In this document: one piece after another, positions 49,644-58,171 of the stretch
Layout of the letters: the number at the start of each line of letters is the position of its first letter
Numbering within the stretch: the first letter of the stretch is position 1
DNA from: Shewanella gelidimarina
Lineage (GTDB): Bacteria > Pseudomonadota > Gammaproteobacteria > Enterobacterales > Shewanellaceae
NCBI RefSeq assembly: GCF_023283945.1
Contig: NZ_JAKIKW010000017.1
Location: 57,841-121,840, forward strand
DNA: 64,000 nucleotides
Direction: 5' to 3'
Notes under the pieces: model-generated
Told to the model about the DNA's origin: nothing
The model's input: only the letters and a program-made list of their open reading frames with translations
Database searches by the model: none
Translations under genes and position numbers: made by a program

Positions 49644-50555
49644 ATGAATACAAATCATCTTAGTAAGGTCGATCTTAATCTGCTTAAATCTCTGCGTGCG
49701 TTGCTTGAAGAACGACATGTAGGACGAGCGGCACTGAAAATGAATGTCACCCAGTCAGCAATGAGTCACACTCTTTCGCGGCTGAGAAGTGCTTTTAACG
49801 ATCCTCTTTTCATACGCAATGCTAAAGGACTAGAACCGACATCACGGGCACTTGAGTTATCAGGTAAACTCAGATTTATTCTCAGTGAAATCGATATTTT
49901 GCTAACACCAAAAACCTTGGATCTTGCACAAGCCCATGCTCATTTCCGTATTCAGACCCATGACTTTATTGTCGCGTCATACCTTTCAAAGGCATTCATC
50001 GCAATCAATGCTGAGGCACCTAACGTTATTTTTGATGTGCAAATACTGGACAAAAGAGCTTATCAAAAGCTAGATGATGCTAAGTTAGATATGATCATTG
50101 GCGCAGGATTGGAAGCCAACCCCCGCTTTATGCAGAAACGCCTTATCGATGAAGCCTTAGTTTGTTTGCTCGATAAACAGAATCCAGTGCTGAATAATTG
50201 GAATCCAGAGGCGATTTTTCGTTACCCTCATATCAAATCCAGCTTACTAGATGATCAAGACGATCCCATCTTCCAATACGGCAAAAGTGCAGGTCTACCG
50301 CAACGGAAAATAGGCCTTTATGCCGAAACCCTCAATTTGCAGTTAGCATTATTACCGAATACCAAATTGATAGCCTTCTTACCTCAATCGATTGCAAGGC
50401 ATGGAAATCAACTGTATGGACTCACAATCAAGGCCTGTCCATTTACTTTACCGGCACTGACCATCCGTGGTGTGTGGCATGAAAGACACCAAAACGATCA
50501 GTTACATAAATGGATCCGCGATAAAATTAGTGATGCTTTCGTGGATATAAAATAG
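49644..50555 (+). CDS. LysR-family transcription regulator
   Basis: This 303-residue protein has an N-terminal helix-turn-helix (VDLNLLKSLRALLEERHVGRAALKMNVTQSAMSHTLSRLR) of the NodD/LeuO-like LysR branch. It is divergent from the SDR/DoxX pair with an 82-base gap, so it probably controls that pair. Confidence 0.9.
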   Translation: MNTNHLSKVDLNLLKSLRALLEERHVGRAALKMNVTQSAMSHTLSRLRSAFNDPLFIRNAKGLEPTSRALELSGKLRFILSEIDILLTPKTLDLAQAHAHFRIQTHDFIVASYLSKAFIAINAEAPNVIFDVQILDKRAYQKLDDAKLDMIIGAGLEANPRFMQKRLIDEALVCLLDKQNPVLNNWNPEAIFRYPHIKSSLLDDQDDPIFQYGKSAGLPQRKIGLYAETLNLQLALLPNTKLIAFLPQSIARHGNQLYGLTIKACPFTLPALTIRGVWHERHQNDQLHKWIRDKISDAFVDIK

Positions 50556-50673
50556 CGGGAGATTGAAGTAGCAGCGTCTACCGCGCTACGGTGCCAAGTA
50601 TTAGGTATTTATCGATATTACTATCTGCAATATTTAAAATCGCAATACTGAGTAGCTTAGCTGTTTTTTTTCG

Positions 50674-51483
50674 TTAGTCATCATCCGGATTCATTGCTTC
50701 TTTTATTTCATCACTGCCGAATCCTTTGCGGGATAAATAAGCGTACGCTTTCGACTTTCCTTTATAGTCCGATAAGTCATAGCGCTTTTTCGCCAACTCT
50801 TTTTTACAACTTTGATAAAAGTCGACATCTTCTGATAGCGTTAATTTGTACACCGTATTTTCAAAGTCACTGACATCAATCAGTCGCTGCTTTAATTCTT
50901 GTAGGATCAAGGTTTCGCCTTTACCTTTATTAAATAGCTTGATTATTTCCGTTGTTAAGTCGACTTTGTCTGCTTTCACCGCTAATTTACTGCGCAGTGT
51001 TTCACGCTCTGGATGTTGTGATAATGCGTGATCTATTTCTACGCGAGAGAAACCTTTAGTGGTCATCTGCGTATAGACCTTTTCTTTGTTGGTGCCATAA
51101 AAGTTATCAAACTTACTTAACAGCCTAGAGGTGGCCATCTCAAACGCATCGACTTTTTGCTCGTCCATTACTTGCTCAATCGCGGTATCAATGTCGGTAA
51201 CGGGAATGCCGCGCAGTTGCAACTTACGTCTTATCGCGCCTTTACCGAGTTCATTATTAAAGGCTACCTCGCAATAGCGCACCGCAAAGTCAAAGTCATT
51301 TTTTAAATATTCGTTCTCTATTAGTTTGGCGAGGACGATATCAATCCATTCTTGGTTTTCGGTTTTCCGCTCCAGCTTGGTCCGAATTTCATTAATGGTA
51401 AAATCTTGCTGACCAAGGTGCCAATAGGCGCTATTAAAAACGTTATCGATAGTTTTGGCTTGACGTAATGGTTGGCGCTGCAT
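50674..51483 (-). CDS. RecX-like protein with a second RecX-type module
   Basis: This 269-residue protein is longer than the usual 150-170. Residues about 10-160 read as a full RecX (AYWHLGQQDFTINEIRTKL, DFDFAVRYCEVAF, GAIRRKLQLRGIP, VYTQMTTKGFSRVEIDHAL). Residues about 165-265 look like a further degenerate RecX repeat set ending in AYLSRKGFGSDEIKEAM. RecX proteins bind and restrain RecA filaments. recA is not adjacent, so this may be a paralogue. Confidence 0.75.
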   Translation of the reverse strand: MQRQPLRQAKTIDNVFNSAYWHLGQQDFTINEIRTKLERKTENQEWIDIVLAKLIENEYLKNDFDFAVRYCEVAFNNELGKGAIRRKLQLRGIPVTDIDTAIEQVMDEQKVDAFEMATSRLLSKFDNFYGTNKEKVYTQMTTKGFSRVEIDHALSQHPERETLRSKLAVKADKVDLTTEIIKLFNKGKGETLILQELKQRLIDVSDFENTVYKLTLSEDVDFYQSCKKELAKKRYDLSDYKGKSKAYAYLSRKGFGSDEIKEAMNPDDD

Positions 51484-51548
51484 AAGAAATTGATCTTTAA
51501 TTAAAAAATAACCAAAAGCAGTGTAGCAGATCCCTCGGTTGTTGAGTA

Positions 51549-51745
51549 CGCGCTAGCCGTATCGCCGTGCCTGAATACGATTTGATAAAAAACCACGTAT
51601 GCCCCGGTTAACTCTGCTGGTATTTGGGAATGAATGTTAGAAGTAGATGCAGATAAACGGGCATATGAACGGGTCTTTACTGCCAGCGCTTTTGGGCGTT
51701 TTTATAGGCACCTGCTGTGATAGGCACCTGCCCTAACCCACATCT
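51549..51745. repeat. Long direct repeat, copy 1 (197 bp)
   Basis: It runs from CGCGCTAGCCGTATCGCC to TAACCCACATCT. It matches copy 2 at 56925-57105 with about three substitutions, except that copy 1 has an extra 16 bases from an internal duplication of ATAGGCACCTGC. Both copies have the same orientation. Confidence 0.92.
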
Positions 51746-51821
51746 GGACAAAATGGCTTAGAGTATTCAGTCTAAATTAACTGGTGTTGATTAGAACAAG
51801 TATCTCAAACATTCATGAATG

Positions 51822-51875
51822 CCATCCTTAACTAAGCAGTGAAAAATCGGATCACGAAAGCCTAATTAAGGATGG
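51822..51875. repeat. 10-bp inverted repeat
   Basis: CCATCCTTAA (51822-51831) and TTAAGGATGG (51866-51875) are exact inverse copies 34 bases apart. It could be a hairpin or the end of a small decayed element. Confidence 0.5.
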
Positions 51876-52151
51876 TCATAATCAGCAAAGATGTGCCTGT
51901 TCTTTCTTTTCTATGCTCTGCCGCGTAATACCATTGGCCGGCTCTGTCGAGAGCAAACACTTTTTACGGGTATCCCGCCATTAACAGTGGCTAATTTTTC
52001 ACTGCCAGTATTATGTTTTCTTCAAAGCTTATGGGTGTCCACAATTACCGACCGTGTAAATCTCACAGCTAAAATAACTTTAACCATTATAAATCAGAGT
52101 ATTAAAACACCTAAAAAGAAGATCAAACTCAACTAACCATTGAAGGAAAGT

Positions 52152-52187
52152 CGCTCTTTTTATCATGCCCGCTCTTTTTATCATGCC
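52152..52187. repeat. 18-bp perfect tandem duplication
   Basis: CGCTCTTTTTATCATGCC occurs twice without a gap. It is followed by TGTCTATGTATT, which also stands upstream of the transposase gene at 56905, so this may be the footprint of a second, lost transposase-associated element. Confidence 0.8.
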
Positions 52188-52228
52188 TGTCTATGTATTT
52201 TCTGATGTATTTTTTCCTAACCCTTATA

Positions 52229-52939
52229 TTATGACTGAGGTGTATCAATCACTAATATTTCACAGTCTTCTAGCGCAATAATTTCCATTGATGCCGTTTT
52301 AGTAACTTCTGCTCCATCCCCTTTATTTAAGATCACCGCTTTGTCTGTTATTATTTCAAATCTTCCACTTGAAGCTAACACATAGGCTTGGTGTGTAATC
52401 GGGTGTTCAAAACGAGAACCCTTAGTAACTTTACCGCCATAAATCCTAGCTTCTTGATGAATAAATAAGGCTTCATTTTTATCTTCAGGATAGCCTGATA
52501 CGAGTAATGAAAGACCATTATTATTTACTTTACTTGGAAAAGACTTTGTATCCCATCTAGGTTTAACATTGTGTTCATTCGGTTCAATCCAAATTTGATA
52601 AAGAGTTAAAGGCCCATTTGAACGATTATATTCTGAATGGGTAATCCCAGAACCCGCGCTCATTACCTGTACTTCACCGCTTTTTGTCGTACCATTATTT
52701 CCTGCACTATCTTCATGTGTTACAGAACCCGTTCTAACAAAAGTAATGATCTCCATATTTTTGTGGGGATGAGGAGGTATACCCCTACCTGATTCTACCC
52801 AATCATCATTGATAACTCTTAAGGCTCCAAATCCCATGCGTCTGGAATTATAGTAATGGGCAAAGCTAAAGTGGTAGTTTGCTTTTAACCAACCATGATT
52901 TGCTTTACCCAATTCTGCATGTTTATAAAGTTTAATCAT
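52229..52939 (-). CDS. Pirin-family protein (YhaK-like)
   Basis: This 236-residue bicupin has the pirin motif GFGALRVINDDWVESGRGIPPHPHKNMEIITFVRTGSV with metal-binding His residues, and the second cluster AGSGITHSE. Pirins act as quercetin-type dioxygenases or redox sensors. One base overlaps the upstream transferase gene. E. coli YhaK is in the YhaJ-linked set. Confidence 0.92.
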   Translation of the reverse strand: MIKLYKHAELGKANHGWLKANYHFSFAHYYNSRRMGFGALRVINDDWVESGRGIPPHPHKNMEIITFVRTGSVTHEDSAGNNGTTKSGEVQVMSAGSGITHSEYNRSNGPLTLYQIWIEPNEHNVKPRWDTKSFPSKVNNNGLSLLVSGYPEDKNEALFIHQEARIYGGKVTKGSRFEHPITHQAYVLASSGRFEIITDKAVILNKGDGAEVTKTASMEIIALEDCEILVIDTPQS

Positions 52940-53898
52940 TATTTACCCTTAATAAAAAGACTATCGCGCTCATGAGGTAAATCAAATTGAGGCTTTGGAC
53001 CTTTCGCAACAATTAATGAAGGGTTCACTAACGTATGGCTTGCATAGTAATGTATTTTTATATATTCCATATCTACCGTTTCAGCAACACCAGGTACTTG
53101 GTATAACTCACGTAAATAATGACTAATATGATGAAACTCACTTAATTTGTTTCTATTGCATTTGAAATGGCCATGATAAACAGAGTCAAAACGAATAAGA
53201 GTAACAAATAATCGCCAGTCAGCCTCTGTTAAGGTGTCCCCTAAGAGGTAACGTTGTTTAGCTAGCGTGTCTTCAAGCCAATCTAAGCCCTCAAACAAAT
53301 CATAAAATGCTGTCTCATAAGCGCTTTGGGTTGTTGCAAAACCACAGCGATAAACCCCATTATTAATACTGTTGTATATTTTATCGTTGTTATTATCTAT
53401 GTCACTACGAAGCGCTTCAGGATAATAATCATCTGTATTTGTTGTTAAGTCATTAAATGCCGTGTTAAAAATTCTGATTATTTCACTTGATTCATTATTA
53501 ACAATACTTTGTGTTTTCTTATCCCACAATACAGGAACCGTTACGCGGCCTTCATAAGTTTTATCAGCCTTCAGGTAAAGTTGATAAGCATATTCTAAGT
53601 TATATAATGGATCGCCTTTATCACCAAATACCCAGCCGTTTTCTAACATTTCAGGCTCAACCACACTAACACTAATAATATCTTCTAGGCCTTTAAGGTT
53701 TCTAAAAATTAAGGTGCGATGTGCCCATGGACAAGCAAGTGAAATATACAAATGATATCTCCCTACTTCTGGTTGATATACATTATTGCTGTCAGTTGAA
53801 ATGGTATTTCTAAAGCAACTATCAGGACGTTTGAAGTTTCCTTTTGAATCTTCGTCGTACCATTGCTCAACCCACCTTCCGTTAACGATCAACCCCAT
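52939..53898 (-). CDS. Glutathionyl-hydroquinone reductase (Xi-class GST, YqjG-like)
   Basis: This 319-residue protein has the catalytic Cys56 in LACPWAHRT, then PVLWDKKTQSIVNNESSEIIR, DWLEDTLAKQRYLLGDTLTEADWRLF and VYHGHFKCN. These are characteristic of enzymes that reduce glutathionyl-hydroquinones with glutathione. The pirin gene follows in the same transcript. Confidence 0.93.
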   Translation of the reverse strand: MGLIVNGRWVEQWYDEDSKGNFKRPDSCFRNTISTDSNNVYQPEVGRYHLYISLACPWAHRTLIFRNLKGLEDIISVSVVEPEMLENGWVFGDKGDPLYNLEYAYQLYLKADKTYEGRVTVPVLWDKKTQSIVNNESSEIIRIFNTAFNDLTTNTDDYYPEALRSDIDNNNDKIYNSINNGVYRCGFATTQSAYETAFYDLFEGLDWLEDTLAKQRYLLGDTLTEADWRLFVTLIRFDSVYHGHFKCNRNKLSEFHHISHYLRELYQVPGVAETVDMEYIKIHYYASHTLVNPSLIVAKGPKPQFDLPHERDSLFIKGK

Positions 53899-53978
53899 GA
53901 TTTACTCCTCAATAATGTTACTATTTTCATTGTGTATTGTTAATGCACTACGAGATACGTAGTGCATTTATAGGTATA

Positions 53979-54428
53979 TTACTTGCTTAATTTGTGATCA
54001 ACCGAGTATTTACCACCACCTTGAACTAACAAAGCAAGTGTAATCGCTAATAATGACAAGCCAAACTCATAACCGTTAGTCGCCAGAAATAAACCATTAC
54101 CGATATGAACACTTAAGATAGCGACAATCATAGTGATAGCTAATACAAAGGCTGAAGGCCTTGTTAGTAGACCAATAATAAGTAATAAACCACCAAAGAA
54201 TTCAGCGCTACCGGCAAGTAAAGCCATAAAGAACCCCGGAGACATACCAATAGAATCCATCCATTGGCCAGTACCTTCTAAACCGTAACCACCAAACCAA
54301 GCAAAAAGCTTTTGGGCACCGTGAGCGGCAAATATAATTCCGGCGAGTATACGTAAAGGCAATGCTGCTAATGTTGCGTCTGTTTTAATTATATTGTTGA
54401 ATGTAGATGAATTTTTTGATGTAGTCAT
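53979..54428 (-). CDS. DoxX-family membrane protein (YqjF-like)
   Basis: This 149-residue protein has four helices. RILAGIIFAAHGAQKLFAWFGG near the N-terminus and the SAEFFGGLLLIIGLLTRPSAF segment are typical DoxX signatures. In E. coli yqjF is the main target of YhaJ. It is first in the operon, divergent from the LysR gene. Confidence 0.9.
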   Translation of the reverse strand: MTTSKNSSTFNNIIKTDATLAALPLRILAGIIFAAHGAQKLFAWFGGYGLEGTGQWMDSIGMSPGFFMALLAGSAEFFGGLLLIIGLLTRPSAFVLAITMIVAILSVHIGNGLFLATNGYEFGLSLLAITLALLVQGGGKYSVDHKLSK

Positions 54429-54586
54429 AATATTCTCTTAATGTTTAAAGTTGGTTTTAAAAGCGCTATTAAGCGGAATTATTCGCTACCGCTATTTGAT
54501 GAAGCTATTCTATAGCTTGCTTTCAAAACGAATCACCCCTATATTTTGTGAGAATCATTCAAAAATTTTGAACAAAAATAAAAACG

Positions 54587-54592
54587 TATAAT
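54587..54592 (+). promoter_or_regulatory. Candidate -10 box of the YhaJ-like gene
   Basis: TATAAT lies 26 bases before the chosen start ATG 54619, in the 190-base divergent region that should also hold the regulator's own binding sites. A matching -35 at standard spacing was not found. Confidence 0.4.
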
Positions 54593-54618
54593 TAAGTATG
54601 TTTTTTGTAGGAATCATA

Positions 54619-55515
54619 ATGTATAGATCCCCTTTAACATTAGAAGCACTCTTAGTGTTAGACGCTATTGATAGGCGTGGTAGCTTTGCTGCTGCTGCGG
54701 AACAACTCAATAAAGTGCCTTCTGCTCTGTCTTACATTGTTCAAAAATTAGAAGAACAATTATCGGTTACATTATTTGTTCGGCAAGGAAGGCGCTCTGT
54801 ACTAACACCCGCAGGAGTGCACCTATTAATCGAAGGGAGAAAAGTGTTAGGTGCAGTAAGTAAAATAGCGGAACAAACCCAGACCATTGCACATGGGTGG
54901 GAGCCAAAAATAAAAATTGCTGTTGATTCAATTCTAAACACGACACTCATTTTTGAAGTAATCTCCAATTTTCTTCACCAATACCCTTCAATTGAAGTTG
55001 ATATTCGTGAAGAGGTGATGAACGGTACATGGGAGGCTCTGATAAATAATGAAGTAGATTTAGTTATAGGTGCTTCAGGACCTATGCCAAATCAACAAGG
55101 TATCCGGTCAATTAATATTGGTACTTTGGAACATATTTTTGTCGCCTGTAAAACACATGAAATTTTACAAATTGAATCGCCTTTGAATAAAGATGACTTA
55201 CGTCAATTTAGAACGGTTGTTGTACATGATTCAGTAAAAATAGAAATACCACATTCAACCAACGTGATAGAAAACAGTCTAAATTTTTATGTGTCTTCTA
55301 TTAGTCAAAAAATTGAAGCTATCCTCATGGGAATAGGTATTGGTTCTCTCCCTAGAAGTAGAATTGAAAAATTTCTTAAAAGTGGTGATCTAGTATCAGT
55401 GCCTTTTACCGCTCAAGTACAAACCAGCGATTCACTTATGGCATGGAAAGTTGTTAACAAAGGTAAAGGATTACAACAATTACGCACAGCATTAGAAAAA
55501 GCACTATGTAAGTAA
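54619..55515 (+). CDS. LysR-family regulator, YhaJ-like
   Basis: This 298-residue protein has the same length as E. coli YhaJ. From ATG 54619 (AGGA 6 bases upstream; ATG 54598 is a longer alternative) it reads LTLEALLVLDAIDRRGSFAA, almost identical to YhaJ, and continues VPSALSYIVQKLEEQL. In E. coli YhaJ activates yqjF in response to dinitrotoluene breakdown products and related quinones. Here the targets yqjF, yqjG and a pirin gene lie divergently next to it. Confidence 0.88.
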   Translation: MYRSPLTLEALLVLDAIDRRGSFAAAAEQLNKVPSALSYIVQKLEEQLSVTLFVRQGRRSVLTPAGVHLLIEGRKVLGAVSKIAEQTQTIAHGWEPKIKIAVDSILNTTLIFEVISNFLHQYPSIEVDIREEVMNGTWEALINNEVDLVIGASGPMPNQQGIRSINIGTLEHIFVACKTHEILQIESPLNKDDLRQFRTVVVHDSVKIEIPHSTNVIENSLNFYVSSISQKIEAILMGIGIGSLPRSRIEKFLKSGDLVSVPFTAQVQTSDSLMAWKVVNKGKGLQQLRTALEKALCK

Positions 55516-55863
55516 CAAGGGCAATTTTGAGCAACATGGCAAAAGGGTAAAACAATAAAGGGTAATAGGCTCTTCGGTTGTTCGCCTTAGCCAAAATGAC
55601 AGCCAGCCATTGTTAATCAATAACATAACAAAGGGTGAAAATGATAGCCAGCCATTGTTAATCAATAACATAACAACATTCGTGACAGCAAACAGTTACG
55701 ACTCTCAGCTAAAGAAGGAATTTGAGAAATGTCCAGTAAGGAAACATTGATAAATACTAAATATTAAGTAAAAACATAGATATTTATGAGGTTATATACA
55801 TGGGGAATCCCCACGAATGACTTAAAGGGGAATGGGTGCCTAAGGTGCGGTTGCTCTTTAGCG
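55516..55863. other. Intergenic region with REP-like repeats
   Basis: These 348 bases between the LysR gene and the transposase gene contain the 45-bp-period tandem repeat (55593-55676) and a TGGGGAATCCCCA palindrome (55800-55812). There is no gene. These are probably parts of the transposase-associated element. Confidence 0.6.
55593..55676. repeat. Two-copy tandem repeat (period 45)
   Basis: AAAATGACAGCCAGCCATTG begins copy 1 (55593-55631) and AAAATGATAGCCAGCCATTG begins copy 2 (55638-55676). The copies are 39 bases long and differ at one base. Each contains a GCCAGCC core and GTTAATCAATAAC. Confidence 0.85.
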
Positions 55864-56907
55864 CTATAGTATAAATTGGCAGCTATTTGAAAAATGCCGT
55901 CGCCGTCTATCTAAATGCTCACAATAGACACTCAGCTCTTGCAGTGTTCCCACAGGGCCATGGAATAATTGTCCGAATTCGGTGACCATTTTCACCCAGT
56001 TAGCGACAGGTATATTAAGCCTAGTGAGAATATCTTCTGCACTAGAACAAATGGCTCCACGCTTGTCATCACGAATAACTCGGCCTGTTTCATCAACCAG
56101 TATTAAGTAGTCTTTAAGTGAGAAAGTAATGCCTTTGGGCTGGTGTGCTCGTTCGTTACCAATGAAAGGTAATAGTTTCTTGGGCTGCTCACCTTTCAGA
56201 GCGGCTTTGACTCTTAGTTTGATACTGGTGAAGTCTGATTGCTCTGGGGTGTTAGCTATCTTAGCTCGAATAGGATTGAGCTCAACGTAAGCCATACAAG
56301 CAAGGACTGCCGCTTCATCAAGTAAAGCTTGCGACTTGAAACGCCCTTCCCAGAAGTGCCCGGTGCAGTTGTCCTCTAGATTGGCTTGGCGTGCGATAGG
56401 CTCATTTAGGCACCTCATAAACCAGCTGATATCACTGAGCCTTGAGCGATAGGTAGCAATAAGGTGTTTGAGTTGAACCACTAAATGCTCATCAATGACT
56501 TCACCTTTGACGAATCTTTGCGTTAGTGCCGTGCCGTTAAATAGCTTATGCCATTGTAAAACAACCTCTATATCTGACCAGTTGTTCACCGTCTCTAGGT
56601 CAATATAAAGCACAATATGCAGATGGTTACTCATCACTGCGTAAGCCGCTACATCAATAGCAAACACATCGGAGAGCTTAAGTATTTGCTCCTCTACCCA
56701 ACCACGACGATGGTCATAGTTCTTACCAGTGTATTTATCGTCACCACACAAAAAAGCTCGCCGAACAACACGGCTACAGCAGTGATAATAGGGCGTGTCT
56801 TCAATGCTAATGAGGGTTCGTCTGGGGCGCGGCATACAACCTCCTTGTTAAATGCTCGTTAAAAGCATAGTAGAAGGTCGCTATTGAGGCCATTAACTAT
56901 GGCTGTC
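55598..56907. mobile_element. Possible RAYT element bounded by inverted GACAGCCA motifs
   Basis: An 8-bp motif GACAGCCA (55598-55605) and its reverse complement (56900-56907), each followed in its own direction by GTTAAT nearby, bracket the transposase gene. The ends are a proposal: RAYT genes are usually domesticated and not flanked by sharp ends. Confidence 0.4.
55864..56835 (-). CDS. REP-associated tyrosine transposase (Y1/HUH family)
   Basis: This 323-residue protein has the HUH motif HLHIVLY (His71, His73) preceded by AYAVMSN, with MAYVELNPIRAKIA downstream, all typical of RAYT/Y1 transposases. The N-terminus PRPRRTLISIEDTPYYHCCSR is a marine-gammaproteobacterial type. The C-terminal extension (about 225-323) is longer than in IS200. 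The gene is full length. The motif GACAGCCA at 55598-55605 and its inverse TGGCTGTC at 56900-56907 flank it. Confidence 0.85.
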   Translation of the reverse strand: MPRPRRTLISIEDTPYYHCCSRVVRRAFLCGDDKYTGKNYDHRRGWVEEQILKLSDVFAIDVAAYAVMSNHLHIVLYIDLETVNNWSDIEVVLQWHKLFNGTALTQRFVKGEVIDEHLVVQLKHLIATYRSRLSDISWFMRCLNEPIARQANLEDNCTGHFWEGRFKSQALLDEAAVLACMAYVELNPIRAKIANTPEQSDFTSIKLRVKAALKGEQPKKLLPFIGNERAHQPKGITFSLKDYLILVDETGRVIRDDKRGAICSSAEDILTRLNIPVANWVKMVTEFGQLFHGPVGTLQELSVYCEHLDRRRRHFSNSCQFIL

Positions 56908-57274
56908 TATGTATTATTGTCGTTCGCGCTAGCCGTATCGCCGTGCCTGAATACGATTTGATAAAAAACCACGTATGCCCCGGTTAACTCTGCTGGTATT
57001 TTAGAATGAATGTTAGAAGTAGATGCAGATAAACGGGCATATGAACGCGTCTTTACTGCCAGCGCTTTTGGGCGTTTTTATAGGCACCTGCTCTAACCCA
57101 CATCTTTACATCAGTGGGTTAGTGCTTAGGCTTTAATTCATGAAATTCTGATTAGGGAATGTAGGAAGCTTACGGTGTCGCAACGCCTTAAAAACAAATA
57201 AGATTGGTTGAAAAAAGTGCAAAGAGTCAAGGTGGATGTTAAACTTTATTTTCATTATCAAATCGTTACACTGC
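56836..57274. other. Intergenic region with long-repeat copy 2
   Basis: These 439 bases hold the transposase promoter side, copy 2 of the long repeat, and a 9-bp inverted repeat CTAACCCAC (57093-57101)/GTGGGTTAG (57115-57123) that closes the repeat. The part after 57124 has no recognisable content. Confidence 0.6.
56925..57105. repeat. Long direct repeat, copy 2 (181 bp)
   Basis: It has the same sequence and orientation as 51549-51745, offset by 5376 bases, with about three substitutions and without the 16-base internal duplication. The two copies bracket the pirin/YqjG/YqjF/YhaJ and transposase genes. Confidence 0.92.
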
Positions 57275-58075
57275 CTATACGTATAAAACCCCTTTCAACG
57301 TAGTTATCGCTGAACCAATCAGTTTCACTCGATTATTTGGCAATAATTCAACATTGACGAAACCACCACGGGCAGAAGCTTGATAGCCTTTAAGCTTGTT
57401 TTTCTTAAGCTTTGCTTCCCAATATACAGCTAAAGCACAATGTGCTGAACCCGTAACTGGGTCTTCATTAACACCAACCCAAGGAGCAAAATACCGAGAA
57501 ATAAAATCAAATTCACTGGATACTGATTTTGCAGTAATGACAACACTACGGCCCTTTAATTTCTTTAAGCCATCAAAGTTTGGGTTTAACCCCAACAGCG
57601 TTTCCTCGCTGTCAATTTCGATAAAAAATTTTGAATCGAAGTGACCCAAAAAAATCACGTGTTCTGGATTGATCCCAAGAAGATCTAAGAGCTCTACATG
57701 GCTAGAAATACCCGGATTGATAGTGGTTGATGGAAAATCCATTTCAATCGTTTTATCTTGTACTGTGACCAGTAAAGCACCTGACAATGTGTCAAAAACT
57801 AATGTATCGCCAATCGCAACCAAGCCATTTTCCTTTAAAACATGTGCGACGGCCAATGTTCCATGACCACACAAGCTTACTTCTATTTTGGGTGTAAACC
57901 ACCTTAACTTCATGTTACTTAATGATAAGAATGCAGTTTCAGAAACTGCCATTTCTTCTGCGATAGAAAACATGAGATTTTCATCAAGATCATTTTCTGA
58001 TATACAAACTCCAGCTGGATTCCCTTTAAATGGCTTAGTCGTAAATGAATCAACTTGATATATATCTAATTCCAA
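57275..58075 (-). CDS. PhzF-family isomerase
   Basis: This 266-residue protein with two similar halves has the PhzF motif FTTKPFKGNPAGVCI at the start, MAVSETAFLS (with the catalytic Glu) and FAPWVGVNEDPVTGSAHCAL. The start chosen is TTG 58075 because AAGGAGG, a near-ideal ribosome-binding site, lies 5 bases upstream; the open frame extends further to 58171. Enzymes of this fold isomerise small acids, but the substrate is unknown. The YdeI-like gene lies upstream. Confidence 0.87.
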   Translation of the reverse strand: MELDIYQVDSFTTKPFKGNPAGVCISENDLDENLMFSIAEEMAVSETAFLSLSNMKLRWFTPKIEVSLCGHGTLAVAHVLKENGLVAIGDTLVFDTLSGALLVTVQDKTIEMDFPSTTINPGISSHVELLDLLGINPEHVIFLGHFDSKFFIEIDSEETLLGLNPNFDGLKKLKGRSVVITAKSVSSEFDFISRYFAPWVGVNEDPVTGSAHCALAVYWEAKLKKNKLKGYQASARGGFVNVELLPNNRVKLIGSAITTLKGVLYV

Positions 58076-58096
58076 GGTTTCCTCCTTGCGTTGAAC

Positions 58097-58122
58097 AACT
58101 TGGTTGCATAACTTGGTTGCAT
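58097..58122. repeat. 13-bp perfect tandem duplication
   Basis: AACTTGGTTGCAT occurs twice in a row just upstream of the phzF-like ribosome-binding site, between it and the YdeI-like gene. Confidence 0.8.
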
Positions 58123-58171
58123 AACGACTTATTATGCGTCCGTCTGAAAAACCTATTAAGCCTAATTCCAC

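Larger units (their letters stand above)
51484..52228. other. Repeat-bearing intergenic region
   Basis: This 745-base stretch has no credible gene; a frame at 51891-52136 lacks a ribosome-binding site and family-like sequence. It contains copy 1 of the long repeat, a 10-bp inverted repeat at 51822-51875 and an 18-bp tandem pair at 52152-52187. Confidence 0.6.

Noticed and set aside
51549..51745. Integron attC site
   Set aside because: The repeat lacks paired R/L core sites and cassette structure; no integrase or cassette series is present.
51891..52136. 81-codon plus-strand frame
   Set aside because: Composition is like random AT-rich DNA; no ribosome-binding site and no recognisable family.
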